NCBI RefSeq assembly: GCF_001713395.1
Contig: NZ_CP016450.1
Location: forward strand, 3,898,501-3,962,500
Direction of reading: 5' to 3'
From: Sinorhizobium sp. RAC02
Lineage (GTDB): Bacteria > Pseudomonadota > Alphaproteobacteria > Rhizobiales > Rhizobiaceae
DNA: 64,000 nt
The notes beneath the pieces are model-generated. The model was not told the DNA's origin. It was given only the letters and a program-made list of their open reading frames with translations, and made no database searches. Position numbers and translations under genes: made by a program. The number at the start of each line of letters is the position of its first letter. Position 1 is the stretch's first letter. Shown here one piece after another: positions 18,438 to 28,141 of this stretch.

Positions 18438-19892
18438 ATGTATCTCGGGATCGACCTCGGCACCTCGGGCGTCAAGGCCATGCTGATCGACGCGGACCAG
18501 GCGGTCATCGGCTCGGCCTCCAGCAAGGAGGTCGCGACCACGCGTCCGCATCCCGGCTGGTCCGAGCAGGACCCCGCGGAGTGGATCCGCGCGACGGAGG
18601 AAGCCATTGCCGGCCTGCGCGCCGCCCATCCCGCAGCCCTTGCCGCCGTGCGCGGCATCGGCCTGTCCGGCCATATGCATGGCGCCACCCTCATCGATGC
18701 CGACGACAAGGTCCTGCGTCCCTGCATCATGTGGAACGACACGCGCAGCCATCGCGAGGCCGCCAGCCTCGACGCCGATCCGCGCTTCCGCGCAATCACC
18801 GGCAACATCGTCTTCCCCGGTTTCACCGCGCCAAAACTCGCCTGGGTGAAGACCAACGAGCCGGAGGTTTTTGCAAAGGTCCGCTGGGTCCTGCTGCCGA
18901 AGGATTACCTGCGCCTCTGGCTCACCGGCGAACATCTGTCGGAAATGTCCGATTCGGCCGGCACGTCCTGGCTGGATACCGGCGCACGCAGATGGTCCAC
19001 GGAGCTGCTTGCGGCAACCGGCCTGGAAGAACGCCAGATGCCCGGCCTCGTCGAAGGCACGGAGGCGGCCGGCACGCTGCGGCCGGACCTCTCCGCCCGT
19101 TGGGGGCTTGGCGACGGTGTGGTCGTCGCCGGCGGCGCCGGTGACAATGCGGCCTCGGCCTGCGGCATGGGCACGGTGCGTGAAGGCACGGCCTTCGTCT
19201 CGCTCGGCACCTCCGGCGTGCTCTTCGCCGCCAATGCCACCTACCTGCCGAACCCGGAAAGTGCGGTGCATGCCTTCTGCCATGCGCTGCCCAACACCTG
19301 GCACCAGATGGGCGTCATTCTTTCGGCCACCGATGCGCTGAACTGGCATTCGCGCGTCACCGGCGCGTCCGCGGCCGACCTGACGAAGGAACTCGGCGAA
19401 ACGCTGAAGGAACCCTCGAGCGTCACCTTCCTGCCCTACCTTTCCGGCGAGCGCACGCCGCACAACGACGCCGCCATCCGCGGCGCCTTCCTGGGCCTTG
19501 GCCATGAGAGTGGCCGCGCAGTGCTGACACAGGCCGTGCTCGAAGGCGTGTCCTTTGCCATCCGCGACAGCCTCGAGGCTCTGAAATCCGCCGGCACGCG
19601 CCTGTCGCGCGTCACCGCCATCGGCGGCGGCTCGCGCTCGCGCTACTGGTTGAAGTCGATCGCCACCGCGCTGGACCTGCCCGTCGACCTGCCGGCCGAC
19701 GGCGACTTCGGTGCCGCCTTCGGTGCCGCCCGCCTTGGCCTCATCGCCGCGACCGGCGCAAACCCGACCGATATCCTGACCGCGCCGGCCACGGCCGAGA
19801 CGATCGAACCGGAGACGGCGCTGACCGCCGCCTACGAGGACGCCTATCAGCGCTACCGCCGCCTCTATCCGGCAATCCGCGCCGCCTACTGA
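18438..19892 (+). CDS. xylB: Xylulokinase
   Basis: FGGY-family sugar kinase, 484 residues, the usual XylB length. It phosphorylates D-xylulose to xylulose 5-phosphate for the pentose phosphate pathway. The N-terminal phosphate loop is GIDLGTSGVKAML. The substrate-binding region SGHMHGATLID and MWNDTRS is typical of xylulokinases. The likely catalytic base is Asp236 in GGAGDNAAS, and the second ATP-binding signature is ISFAIRDSLEALK-like near 385. It lies 10 bases after the regulator and 27 before xylA. Confidence 0.95.
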   Translation: MYLGIDLGTSGVKAMLIDADQAVIGSASSKEVATTRPHPGWSEQDPAEWIRATEEAIAGLRAAHPAALAAVRGIGLSGHMHGATLIDADDKVLRPCIMWNDTRSHREAASLDADPRFRAITGNIVFPGFTAPKLAWVKTNEPEVFAKVRWVLLPKDYLRLWLTGEHLSEMSDSAGTSWLDTGARRWSTELLAATGLEERQMPGLVEGTEAAGTLRPDLSARWGLGDGVVVAGGAGDNAASACGMGTVREGTAFVSLGTSGVLFAANATYLPNPESAVHAFCHALPNTWHQMGVILSATDALNWHSRVTGASAADLTKELGETLKEPSSVTFLPYLSGERTPHNDAAIRGAFLGLGHESGRAVLTQAVLEGVSFAIRDSLEALKSAGTRLSRVTAIGGGSRSRYWLKSIATALDLPVDLPADGDFGAAFGAARLGLIAATGANPTDILTAPATAETIEPETALTAAYEDAYQRYRRLYPAIRAAY

Positions 19893-19919
19893 TCCACGAA
19901 CACTCAAGAGGAGACATCC

Positions 19920-21230
19920 ATGGCCACCGGCTTTTTCGGCGACATTGCCAAGATCAAGTATGAAGGTCCTGACAGCACCAATCCGCTCGCCTTCCGCCAC
20001 TACAACCCCGACGAAATCGTCGCGGGCAAGCGCATGGAAGATCACCTGCGCTTTGCCGTCGCCTACTGGCATACCTTCGTCTGGCCGGGCGGAGACCCCT
20101 TCGGCGGCCAGACCTTCGAGCGCCCGTGGTTCGAGGATTCGATGAAGGCTGCGAAGCTGAAGGCCGACGTGGCTTTCGAATTCTTCCAGCTGCTCGGCGT
20201 GCCGTTCTACTGCTTCCACGACGCGGACGTGCGCCCGGAAGGTAAGGATTTCGTCGAGAACACCAAGAACCTCAACGAGATCGTCGACTATTTCGAGAAG
20301 AAGCAGGCCGAGACCGGCGTCAAGCTGCTCTGGGGCACCGCCAACCTCTTCTCCAACCGCCGCTACATGGGCGGTGCCGCGACCAATCCGGATCCGGACG
20401 TCTTCGCGTTCGGGGCCGCGACGGTCAAGACCTGCATCGACGCCACGCATCGCCTGGGCGGTGACAACTACGTGCTGTGGGGCGGTCGCGAAGGCTACGA
20501 GACCCTGCTCAACACCAACATCGGCCAGGAGCTTGACCAGCTCGGCCGCTTCGTCAACATGGTCGTCGAGTACAAGCACAAGATCGGCTTCAAGGGCGCC
20601 ATCCTCATCGAGCCGAAGCCGCAGGAGCCGACCAAGCACCAGTACGACTACGACGTCGCGACGGTGTTCGGTTTCCTCAAGAAATACGGCCTGGAAAACG
20701 AGGTGAAGGTCAATATCGAGCAGGGCCACGCCATCCTGGCCGGCCACTCCTTCGAGCACGAGCTGGCGCTTGCCAATGCGCTTGGCATCTTCGGCTCCAT
20801 CGACATGAACCGCAACGACTACCAGTCCGGCTGGGACACCGACCAGTTCCCCAACAACGTGCCGGAAATGGCGCTCGCCTTCTATCAGGTTCTCGCGGGC
20901 GGCGGCTTCACCACCGGCGGCACGAACTTCGACGCCAAGCTGCGCCGCCAGTCGATCGATCCGGCGGACCTGCTGATCGGTCACATCGGCGGCATGGATT
21001 GCTGCGCCCGCGGCCTGAAGGCGGCGGCGAAGATGATCGAGGACAAGGCGCTGTCCGGCCCGCTCGCCGAGCGCTATGCCGGCTGGCAGACCGCGCCCGC
21101 GAAAAACATCCTGGCTGGTGGTTCGTCGCTGGAGGCGCTGGAAGCCTATGTGCTGAAGGCCGGCGTCAACCCGCAGCCGCGCTCCGGCAAGCAGGAACTT
21201 CTGGAAAACGTGGTCAACCGCTACGTTTGA
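19920..21230 (+). CDS. xylA: Xylose isomerase
   Basis: Converts D-xylose to D-xylulose in the cytoplasm, feeding the xylulokinase encoded just upstream. 436 residues, class II length. The catalytic His and its Asp partner are in [13 protein letters not shown] (about 97-109). Metal-binding segments are [17 protein letters not shown] and [25 protein letters not shown] precedes the ATG. It is the last gene of the unit and is followed by a hairpin terminator. Confidence 0.97.
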   Translation: MATGFFGDIAKIKYEGPDSTNPLAFRHYNPDEIVAGKRMEDHLRFAVAYWHTFVWPGGDPFGGQTFERPWFEDSMKAAKLKADVAFEFFQLLGVPFYCFHDADVRPEGKDFVENTKNLNEIVDYFEKKQAETGVKLLWGTANLFSNRRYMGGAATNPDPDVFAFGAATVKTCIDATHRLGGDNYVLWGGREGYETLLNTNIGQELDQLGRFVNMVVEYKHKIGFKGAILIEPKPQEPTKHQYDYDVATVFGFLKKYGLENEVKVNIEQGHAILAGHSFEHELALANALGIFGSIDMNRNDYQSGWDTDQFPNNVPEMALAFYQVLAGGGFTTGGTNFDAKLRRQSIDPADLLIGHIGGMDCCARGLKAAAKMIEDKALSGPLAERYAGWQTAPAKNILAGGSSLEALEAYVLKAGVNPQPRSGKQELLENVVNRYV

Positions 21231-21251
21231 GCGGTGTATAAAAGAGTAAGC

Positions 21252-21279
21252 GAAGGGCGCCTTGGGCGCCCTTCTGCGT
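21252..21279 (+). terminator. Terminator of the xylose operon
   Basis: GAAGGGCGCC-TTG-GGCGCCCTTC forms a perfect 10-bp stem with a three-base loop, starting 21 bases after the xylA stop. The T run (CTGCGTTTC) is weak. Confidence 0.7.
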
Positions 21280-21344
21280 TTCTGGTGTTCGCCCGCTCAC
21301 GCTACGATAGTATTACTAGATAACGTTACGTAATGCGCATCTTT

Positions 21345-21549
21345 AATCTGTAGGCGGTTGTGCCGCCTCGGAATTTTTTCGGAAAAATTCGCTATTGACG
21401 ACCGTATTCTTGATGGATCGCAATTTCACGACACATCTATATTTTAGGCCTACAGATTTTATTTACCATCCGCCGTGAAGAATCGACAACACCAGAAGTT
21501 GTCGTGGCTCGACTTCTGGTCGCCGACAGGTGGCCACGAGGATTTTCCC
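21345..21549 (+). promoter_or_regulatory. Structured upstream region and leader of the globin chemoreceptor
   Basis: This gene-free stretch holds several inverted repeats. AATCTGTAGGC (21345-21355) is perfectly mirrored by GCCTACAGATT (21448-21458). GGCGG-TTGTG-CCGCC lies at 21353-21367, and GAATTTTT-TCGG-AAAAATTC at 21371-21390. Close to the gene, CGACAAC/GTTGTCG (21484-21504) and ACCAGAAGT/ACTTCTGGT (21491-21520) share bases and cannot form together, a switch-like arrangement. GTGGCCAC (21531-21538) borders the ribosome site GAGGAT (21538-21543). The rest, 21280-21344, shows no clear signal. Confidence 0.5.
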
Positions 21550-23058
21550 ATGTCAGCGCAGGACGCCAAGACCCAGCAACTGAACGAGCGCCTCCAGTTC
21601 GTCGATCTCGACACCGCCCAGCGCGCCGCGCTGAAGCGGGCGCTGCCGACCATTTCCGCCTCCTTGGATGGCGCGCTCGACACCTTCTACCGCAAGGCGC
21701 GCGCGACGCCCGAGACGGCGCGGTTCTTCGCGAGCGAGGCGCATATCCAGAGCGCCAAGGGCCGGCAGGTCAGGCACTGGGAATTGATCGGCTCGGCCAC
21801 GTTCGACACGCACTATGTCGATGCCGTCACGATGATCGGCAAGACACATGCCCGCCTGGGGCTGGAGCCGCGCTGGTACATCGGCGGCTACGCGCTGATC
21901 CTCGAAGCGATCGTCGAGAGCGTCGTCGCAAAACACCTCGAAGGTTTCCTGTATCGCACGAAGGCAGCGGCGCTCGGTGCGGAGATCACCGCCATCGTCA
22001 AGGCGGCGCTGGTCGACATGGACTATGCGATCTCGGTCTATCTCGATGCGCTTCAGGAAGAGCGCGAAAAGGCGGAGGCCGAGCGGCAGGTCCGCAATGC
22101 CGAACAGGAAGAGGCGCTGAGCGCCCTTGATACCTCGCTCAACCGCCTCGCCGGCGGCGACCTCACAGCCGCCATCACCAACCCGCTTGCCCCGCAGTTC
22201 GAGGGCCTGCGCACCAATTTCAACGCGGCGATCGCAAGACTGGACGATACGCTCGGCGCAATCGTTACCGCCGCGGAGGATGCGGCGGGCAACTCCGGCG
22301 AGCTGGTGAATGCGACGGACGACATGGCCAAGCGCACCGAGCAGCAGGCGGCCTCGCTGGAGGAAACCGCGGCCGCCGTAGAAGAGATCACCACCATTTC
22401 CCGCGAGGCTGCGCAACGCGCGCAGGAGGCGCGCCGCGTCGTCGGCGGCGCGACGGAGGAGGCGACGCGCTCCGGCGCGGTCGTCGAGCAGGCGGTTTCG
22501 GCGATGGGCGCGATCCAGGATTCCTCCGGCAAGATCACTCAGATCATCGGCGTCATCGACCAGATCTCCTTCCAGACCAACCTTCTGGCATTGAACGCGG
22601 GCGTCGAGGCGGCGCGGGCGGGCGAGGCGGGCAAGGGCTTTGCCGTCGTCGCGCAGGAGGTGCGGGAGCTGGCGCAGAAATCGGCGGAAGCGGCTAAGGA
22701 GATCAAGTCGCTGATCGACAAGTCCTTCGCCGACGTGCTGCTCGGCGTGTCGCTGGTCAACAAGACGGGCGAGGCGCTGCATCACATCGGCGAGCAGGTC
22801 GTGCACATCAACGGCCATATCGACGCGATCGCCAATTCCGCCCGCGAACAATCGGCCGGTATCGCCGAGATCAACACGGCCGTCGGCAGCATGGACCAGA
22901 TGACGCAGCAGAACGCCGCAATGGTCGAACAGACCAATGCCGCTACCCACAACCTGATGCAGATCAGCACGACGCTGAAGGGGCTTGTCGATCGTTTCAC
23001 GGTTTCGGCGCAACGCAGCGAGCGGGCGGTCAGCCCGGCCCGGCGGCGCTACGGTTGA
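21550..23058 (+). CDS. Globin-coupled, soluble methyl-accepting chemotaxis protein (HemAT-like)
   Basis: 502 residues without membrane helices. Residues about 10-165 form a protoglobin domain; [18 protein letters not shown] carries the likely proximal haem ligand His100. A HAMP-like segment follows (about 190-240, [21 protein letters not shown]). The methyl-accepting helical hairpin ends in the conserved tip [20 protein letters not shown] (about 350). Such receptors sense oxygen through haem and signal to CheA in the cytoplasm. GAGGAT precedes the ATG at 21550; an in-frame GTG at 21475 lies inside the structured leader and is less likely. Confidence 0.92.
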   Translation: MSAQDAKTQQLNERLQFVDLDTAQRAALKRALPTISASLDGALDTFYRKARATPETARFFASEAHIQSAKGRQVRHWELIGSATFDTHYVDAVTMIGKTHARLGLEPRWYIGGYALILEAIVESVVAKHLEGFLYRTKAAALGAEITAIVKAALVDMDYAISVYLDALQEEREKAEAERQVRNAEQEEALSALDTSLNRLAGGDLTAAITNPLAPQFEGLRTNFNAAIARLDDTLGAIVTAAEDAAGNSGELVNATDDMAKRTEQQAASLEETAAAVEEITTISREAAQRAQEARRVVGGATEEATRSGAVVEQAVSAMGAIQDSSGKITQIIGVIDQISFQTNLLALNAGVEAARAGEAGKGFAVVAQEVRELAQKSAEAAKEIKSLIDKSFADVLLGVSLVNKTGEALHHIGEQVVHINGHIDAIANSAREQSAGIAEINTAVGSMDQMTQQNAAMVEQTNAATHNLMQISTTLKGLVDRFTVSAQRSERAVSPARRRYG

Positions 23059-23064
23059 CCGGGG

Positions 23065-24108
23065 CTAGCGGGACTGAAAACGCCGCGCCGGTGCGGAGAC
23101 GGAGTTGCGCACGATGAGGTCCGGCCGGAGCAGGATTTCGGTGTCCGGTGGTTCGCTGCCGGACAGCAGTTCCAGGAGAAGCGCCATGGCGCTCTTGCCG
23201 ATCGCCGTGCGCGGCTGGCGGATGGTGGTGAGCGAGGGCGTCATGAAGGTCGCCTGCGGCACGTCGTCGAAGCCGGTCACGGAAAAATCGGCGGGAATGT
23301 CATAGCCGCGTGCGCTCAGCCCGATCATCACGCCGATCGCCGTCTGGTCGTTGACGCACATGAAGGCGCTCGGCAGCGTGTCGCGCATGAAGAGCTGTTC
23401 GAGCGCCAGGCGCCCGCTCTCGATCGTGCCGTCCCCTTCGAGGATGATGCGCTCGCCGACCGGCACGCCGGCCGCATCCAGTCCCTCGTCATAACCCTGC
23501 CGGCGGCGGCTATAGGCGAGCCGCGTGCGCGAATCACCGATGAAGGCGATCTTGCGATGGCCTTCCGCGATCAGCAGGTCGACAGCCTTGCGCGCACCCT
23601 CGATGTCATCGACGCCGACATAGGGAATGCCGCCATTGTAGACCGGCTCGAACACCCCGACGCAGGGCGGCAGGCGCGCCGTCATGGACTGGTGCCCGAA
23701 GGGCAGGATGCCGGTGAACAGGATCAGCCCGGCCGCCTGGTTGGAATTCAGGAATTTCAGATATTCCAGCCCGCGCTGCGGGTCGTTGTGGGTATGGCCG
23801 ATCAGGATGCCGTAGCCGTGTGAGCGCGCCTCGTTTTCCAGGCCGACCAGGATGTTGGAGAAGTTCGGGTCGCCGATATCGGGGGCCACGACGAGGATCA
23901 TGTTCGACCGGCCAAGCCGCAGGCTGCGTGCCATGGCATTGGTCGTATAGCCGGTGATGGCGATCGCCTGGTTGACCTTCAGCCGCGTCGAATTCGCCAC
24001 CTTTTCCGGCATGTGGATCGCCCGGGACACGGTCGCGATGGAGACCTGCGCAATCCGCGCAACATCTTCGATCGTGGCGGGGCTGGAGGTCGACAAACTG
24101 GCTCTCAC
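23065..24108 (-). CDS. LacI-family regulator of the divergent sugar ABC operon
   Basis: 347 residues. The N-terminal helix-turn-helix is TIEDVARIAQVSIATVSRAI (about 12-31). The sensor domain has the usual LacI/GalR features (VVAPDIGDPNFSNILVGLENEA; SAFMCVNDQTAIGVMIGL; VTGFDDVPQATFMTPSLTTIRQP). It is divergent from a complete sugar importer and two catabolic genes, and the 208-base gap contains a strong twin operator, so it is almost certainly their repressor. The inducer is unknown. Confidence 0.92.
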   Translation of the reverse strand: MRASLSTSSPATIEDVARIAQVSIATVSRAIHMPEKVANSTRLKVNQAIAITGYTTNAMARSLRLGRSNMILVVAPDIGDPNFSNILVGLENEARSHGYGILIGHTHNDPQRGLEYLKFLNSNQAAGLILFTGILPFGHQSMTARLPPCVGVFEPVYNGGIPYVGVDDIEGARKAVDLLIAEGHRKIAFIGDSRTRLAYSRRRQGYDEGLDAAGVPVGERIILEGDGTIESGRLALEQLFMRDTLPSAFMCVNDQTAIGVMIGLSARGYDIPADFSVTGFDDVPQATFMTPSLTTIRQPRTAIGKSAMALLLELLSGSEPPDTEILLRPDLIVRNSVSAPARRFQSR

Positions 24109-24237
24109 TTAGCAGCGGCAATTCCGGCAAAGGGTAGGGCGGCTTGCGATGGAACTGCGAAAACGAACGATTTGCGGGGGACACTACACAGACTGGACTG
24201 AGGGTCAAACGGCGCTTGCTGGAAATTCCTGATATCC

Positions 24238-24282
24238 AATGATGTAAACCTTTACATACGGAGTGTAAAGGTTTACATCATT
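24238..24282. promoter_or_regulatory. Twin LacI-type operator
   Basis: AATGATGTAAACCTTTACA (24238-24256) and TGTAAAGGTTTACATCATT (24264-24282) are perfect 19-base inverted copies around a 7-base spacer. Each arm also contains its own LacI-like site, TGTAAACCTTTACA (24243-24256) and TGTAAAGGTTTACA (24264-24277), whose centres are 21 bases apart, two helical turns. The element lies 35 bases upstream of the importer ATPase start. Confidence 0.8.
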
Positions 24283-24316
24283 GCCCAAGCGGTCGAGGAG
24301 CCGCAGGGAGGAAATC

Positions 24317-25843
24317 ATGAATCCGGACGCTGCCGACGGGGCTCCCGTCGTTCTTTCTGCACGCCGCATCAGCAAGTCTTTCAGCGGTGTGCAGGTGCTT
24401 TTCAGCGTCAATTTCGAGCTGCGTGCCGGCGAGATTCATGCGCTCATGGGTGAGAACGGCGCCGGCAAGTCGACGCTCGTCAAGATCCTTTCGGGCTTCG
24501 AGCAGCCGACTTCGGGCGAGATCCTGCTCGACGGCCAGTCGGTGAAATTGCCGGCAAACGGCCAGGCCGAGCAGCTCGGCATCGTCATCATCCACCAGGA
24601 ATTCAACCTCGCCGAACACCTGACCGTCACCGAGAGCCTGTTCCTCGGTCGCGAGATCACGCGTTTCGGCGTGCTCGACCGCAAGTTTATGCGTGCGGAA
24701 ACCCGACGCGTGCTCGACCAACTCGGCTCGCATGTCGACGAGAATGCCCTGATCAGTTCGCTCTCCATCGCCGACAAGCAGATGGTGGAGATCGCCAAGG
24801 CGATCAGCCGCGATGCGCGCATCATCTTCATGGACGAGCCGACCGCCGTATTGTCGCGCGAGGAAACCAACTACCTGTTCCGGCAGGTGCGCAAGCTGCG
24901 CGAAAAGGGCACGTCCTTCGTCTTCGTCTCGCACAAGCTGGACGAGGTGATGGAACTCACCGACCGGGTCACGGTGCTGCGCGACGGGCAATGGATCAAG
25001 ACGGCCCCGACCAGCATTCTCGATGGCGAATCGATCGCCCAGCTCATGGTCGGGCGCGAGCTTTCGAGCCTCTACCCGGCCAAGCAGGAGCCGAGCGTCG
25101 ACGAAGAGGTGACGCTCGCGGTCGAGGGACTGACGACGAACTACGTCAAGGATGCCAGCTTCGAGGTCCGCAAGGGCGAGATCCTCGGTTTCTCCGGGCT
25201 CATCGGCTCCGGTCGCACGGAACTGATGGAGGCTGTTGCGGGCCTGCGCTCGCGCCTTTCGGGGGAGGTCTCGGTGCGCGGCGAAAGCGTGCCGGGCGAC
25301 GATGTGCATGCCGCCAACCGCCTCGGCATCGCCTACATGACCAAGGACCGCAAGCACAAGGGCCTGCTTCTGAACTCCCGCATGACGGCCAATCTCACGC
25401 TGCAATCGCTGGAGAAACACGGCCAGTACGGCTACCTCAGCCCGAAGAGCGAGGCCGAGGCGCTGGAGCGGGCGCGCCGGCGTTTCGATATTCGCGTGCG
25501 CGACGGGCGCGTCGTCGCCGGCCGCATGTCGGGCGGCAACCAGCAGAAGCTGCTGCTCGCCAAGGTCATGGAGACCGAGCCGGACATCATCATCATCGAC
25601 GAGCCGACGCGCGGCATCGATGTGGGCACCAAGCAGCAGATCTACCACTTCATTTCCGCGCTCGCCCGCGATGGCAAGTCGATCGTCGTCGTCTCCTCCG
25701 AGATGCCGGAGATCATCGGGCTGTGCACCCGCGTCGCCGTCATGCGCGAAGGGCGGATCGTCGGCATTCTCGAAGGCGAGGAAATCTCCGAACAGGAGAT
25801 CATGCGCTATTCGGCAGGGTTGAAGAAGAAGGCGGCTGCCTGA
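24317..25843 (+). CDS. Sugar ABC transporter, duplicated ATP-binding protein (RbsA/MglA type)
   Basis: 508 residues with two nucleotide-binding halves. The first Walker A is GENGAGKST (about 45) with Walker B IIFMDEPTAVLS. The second half has the degenerate Walker A usual in this family (FSGLIGSGRTELMEA) and signature SGGNQQKLLLAKVM with IIIIDEPTRGID. It energises a CUT2-type importer with the permease and binding protein downstream. AGGGAGGA precedes the ATG at 24317; an earlier in-frame ATG at 24281 lies inside the operator and is rejected. Confidence 0.94.
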   Translation: MNPDAADGAPVVLSARRISKSFSGVQVLFSVNFELRAGEIHALMGENGAGKSTLVKILSGFEQPTSGEILLDGQSVKLPANGQAEQLGIVIIHQEFNLAEHLTVTESLFLGREITRFGVLDRKFMRAETRRVLDQLGSHVDENALISSLSIADKQMVEIAKAISRDARIIFMDEPTAVLSREETNYLFRQVRKLREKGTSFVFVSHKLDEVMELTDRVTVLRDGQWIKTAPTSILDGESIAQLMVGRELSSLYPAKQEPSVDEEVTLAVEGLTTNYVKDASFEVRKGEILGFSGLIGSGRTELMEAVAGLRSRLSGEVSVRGESVPGDDVHAANRLGIAYMTKDRKHKGLLLNSRMTANLTLQSLEKHGQYGYLSPKSEAEALERARRRFDIRVRDGRVVAGRMSGGNQQKLLLAKVMETEPDIIIIDEPTRGIDVGTKQQIYHFISALARDGKSIVVVSSEMPEIIGLCTRVAVMREGRIVGILEGEEISEQEIMRYSAGLKKKAAA

Positions 25844-25891
25844 GCCAAAGGCCGGCGGCGGAACAACAACAATTTCAGGTCGGGGACGAAT

Positions 25892-26902
25892 ATGACGGCA
25901 GGTGACGACACGGTCGAAACGAAGGCGAGGGGCCGCAGCTGGCGGGATGTCGATCTGAGGGCGGTCGCGCCCTTTGCCGCGCTCGCGCTGCTGCTCATCG
26001 TCGGCGCGCTGGTGAACCCCAACTTCATCGGCATCAACAACCTGGCGAACGTTGCGACGCGCAGCGCCTTCATCGCGATCATCGCGGTCGGCGCCACCTT
26101 CGTCATCTCGTCGGGCGATCTCGATCTCTCCGTCGGCGCCATGGTCGCCTTCGTCGCCAGCCTCATGATCCTCTTCATGAATTCCGGGGTGATCGCCGAT
26201 CCCTCGCTCATGCTGACGGTCGCGATCGTGCTGACGCTCGTCATCGGCGCAAGTTGCGGCTTTCTCAACGGCCTCATCACCACCGTGGGCAAGATCGAGC
26301 CCTTCATCGCAACGCTCGGCACGATGGGCATCTATCGCGGCCTTACCACCTGGCTCTCCCAGGGCGGCGCGATCACGCTGCGCGAACCGGAATTGCAGGC
26401 GCTCTACCGCCCGGCCTATTTCGGCTACATCCTGGGCGTGCCGGTGCCGATCGTCGTCATCTTCACGGTGACGGCCATCGCCGCCTTCATCCTCTACCGC
26501 ACGCGCTATGGCCGTCATGTCGTCGCCGTCGGCTCGAACAGCGATGTCGCGCGCTATTCCGGCATTCCGGTCAACCGCGTGCGCACCATCGCCTTCGTCA
26601 TCCAGGGTCTCTGCGTGGCCATCGCCGTGCTGCTCTATGTGCCGCGCCTCGGCTCCACCTCGGCCACGACAGGCATTCTCTGGGAGTTGCAGGCGATCAC
26701 CGCGGTCGTCGTGGGCGGCACAGCGCTGAAGGGCGGGGCGGGCCGTGTCTGGGGCACGATCTGCGGCGCCTTCATTCTCGAACTGGTCGGCAACATCATG
26801 CTGCTCTCCAACTTCATCAGCGAATATCTGATCGGGGCCATCCAGGGCGCGATCATCATCATCGCGATGCTCGTCCAGCGCTCGCTGGTGCGCAAGTCGT
26901 AA
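25892..26902 (+). CDS. Sugar ABC transporter permease (RbsC type)
   Basis: 336 residues with about ten hydrophobic helices, BPD_transp_2 family. Typical stretches are VGATFVISSGDLDLSVGAMVAF and the cytoplasmic loop GRHVVAVGSNSDVARYSGIPVNRV that docks on the ATPase, plus AVVVGGTALKGGAGRVWGT near the C-terminus. It follows the ATPase gene after 48 bases and is separated from the binding-protein gene by a stable hairpin, probably for differential expression. Confidence 0.94.
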   Translation: MTAGDDTVETKARGRSWRDVDLRAVAPFAALALLLIVGALVNPNFIGINNLANVATRSAFIAIIAVGATFVISSGDLDLSVGAMVAFVASLMILFMNSGVIADPSLMLTVAIVLTLVIGASCGFLNGLITTVGKIEPFIATLGTMGIYRGLTTWLSQGGAITLREPELQALYRPAYFGYILGVPVPIVVIFTVTAIAAFILYRTRYGRHVVAVGSNSDVARYSGIPVNRVRTIAFVIQGLCVAIAVLLYVPRLGSTSATTGILWELQAITAVVVGGTALKGGAGRVWGTICGAFILELVGNIMLLSNFISEYLIGAIQGAIIIIAMLVQRSLVRKS

Positions 26903-26914
26903 GCCAAGCCATTA

Positions 26915-26941
26915 CCGCAAGAGCCTCAAACGCTTTTGCGG
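26915..26941 (+). promoter_or_regulatory. Intercistronic hairpin before the binding-protein gene
   Basis: CCGCAAGAGC-CTCAAAC-GCTTTTGCGG is a 10-bp stem with one G-U pair, 12 bases after the permease stop, with no T run. Such hairpins commonly stabilise mRNA ends in ABC operons in which the binding protein is made in excess; that role is inferred here. Confidence 0.5.
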
Positions 26942-27006
26942 GGGGACTAGCCGGGTCCACAGGTCGCCCGGCCACGAAGGAAAGACCTGATTTTGGGAGG
27001 AAATTC

Positions 27007-27960
27007 ATGCGCAAGAAACTATTGGGCCTGACGGTCGCGGCAATGGCGCTCGTCGCCGGCGTCGTGCACGCACAGGAAGAAAAGAAGGTCACGATCGGCG
27101 TCTCGATCCCGGCCGCCGACCATGGCTGGACCTCGGGCGTCGTCTTCCACGCCGAACGCGTCGCCAAGCTTCTTATGGCGCGCAATCCGGGCCTCAACGT
27201 CATCGTCAAGACCTCGCCGGATCCGGCAAGCCAGGCGAATGCTGTGCAGGACCTCGAGACGCAGGGCATCGACGCGCTCGTCATCCTGCCGACCGATCCG
27301 GATCCGCTGGTCAACGCCATCAAGGAAGTGAAGGGTAAGGGCACGTTCGTCGCTCTCGTCGACCGTGCGCCGAGCACCAACGACAACACGGTGCGTGACC
27401 TCTACGTTGCCGGCAACAACTTCGCACTTGGCCAGACGGCCGGCGAATACATCAAGACCACCACGCCGGAAGCCGAAGTCGTCGTCATCCGCGGCATGCC
27501 GATCCCGATCGACCAGGAGCGCCAGGACGGCTTCGACAAGGGCGTCGAAGGCTCCGGCGTCAAGATCCTCGACCGCCAGTACGGCAACTGGAACCGCGAC
27601 GACGCCTTCAAGGTCATGCAGGACTACCTGACCAAGTACCAGAAGATCGACGTCGTATGGTGCCAGGACGACGACATGGCTGTCGGCGTTCTCCAGGCCA
27701 TCGAGCAGGCCGGCCGCAAGGACATCCAGTATGTCATCGCCGGTGCCGGCTCGAAGGAAATGATCAAGAAGGTCATGGATGGCGACAAGATGATCCCGGT
27801 CGACGTGCTCTATCCGCCGGCAATGGTTGGCACGGCGCTCGAGATGACCGTCGCCAACTTCTACGGCCAGGTTCCGGTGCGCGGCGTCTACACGATCGAC
27901 GCGACGCTGGTGACCAAGGACAATGCGAAGGAATTCTACTTCCCGGATTCGCCGTTCTGA
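27007..27960 (+). CDS. Sugar ABC transporter substrate-binding protein (RbsB-like)
   Basis: 317 residues with a signal peptide (about 1-22, ending AGVVHAQ), then a type I periplasmic binding fold. Visible family segments are KVTIGVSIPAADHGWTSGVV, GIDALVILPTDPDPLVNAI and VVWCQDDDMAVGVLQAIEQAG. It captures the sugar and delivers it to the RbsA/RbsC-type partners upstream. GGGAGGA precedes the ATG. A strong terminator 16 bases after its stop probably lowers read-through into the two enzyme genes downstream. Confidence 0.94.
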   Translation: MRKKLLGLTVAAMALVAGVVHAQEEKKVTIGVSIPAADHGWTSGVVFHAERVAKLLMARNPGLNVIVKTSPDPASQANAVQDLETQGIDALVILPTDPDPLVNAIKEVKGKGTFVALVDRAPSTNDNTVRDLYVAGNNFALGQTAGEYIKTTTPEAEVVVIRGMPIPIDQERQDGFDKGVEGSGVKILDRQYGNWNRDDAFKVMQDYLTKYQKIDVVWCQDDDMAVGVLQAIEQAGRKDIQYVIAGAGSKEMIKKVMDGDKMIPVDVLYPPAMVGTALEMTVANFYGQVPVRGVYTIDATLVTKDNAKEFYFPDSPF

Positions 27961-27976
27961 TCTGACGAAAACCAGG

Positions 27977-28009
27977 CCGCCCGGGGCATGATGCCCCGGG
28001 CGGTTTTTC
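27977..28009 (+). terminator. Intrinsic terminator after the binding-protein gene
   Basis: CCGCCCGGGGCAT-G-ATGCCCCGGGCGG forms a 13-bp stem followed by TTTTTC, a textbook intrinsic terminator. The downstream isomerase gene must therefore depend on read-through or its own promoter. Confidence 0.9.
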
Positions 28010-28141
28010 TTGCCCCTTGCCCACAATTTCACATTGCCCGCCCCGCCAAAGGCCGTTAGCTTTTCACGCGCTGCGGTACGTACCGCAAAAATATTCAAGA
28101 CTGGCCGCGCGGACGGCCGCGTCCATGGGAGGAAGTCACCG

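Noticed and set aside
18366..20984. 872-codon open frame on the minus strand over xylB and xylA
   Set aside because: Antisense shadow of two recognised enzymes; no domain and no ribosome site.
24278..26518. 746-codon open frame on the minus strand over the sugar ABC genes
   Set aside because: Antisense shadow of an ATPase and permease with intact motifs; the translation is low in hydrophobic order and rich in Asp, Arg and His.
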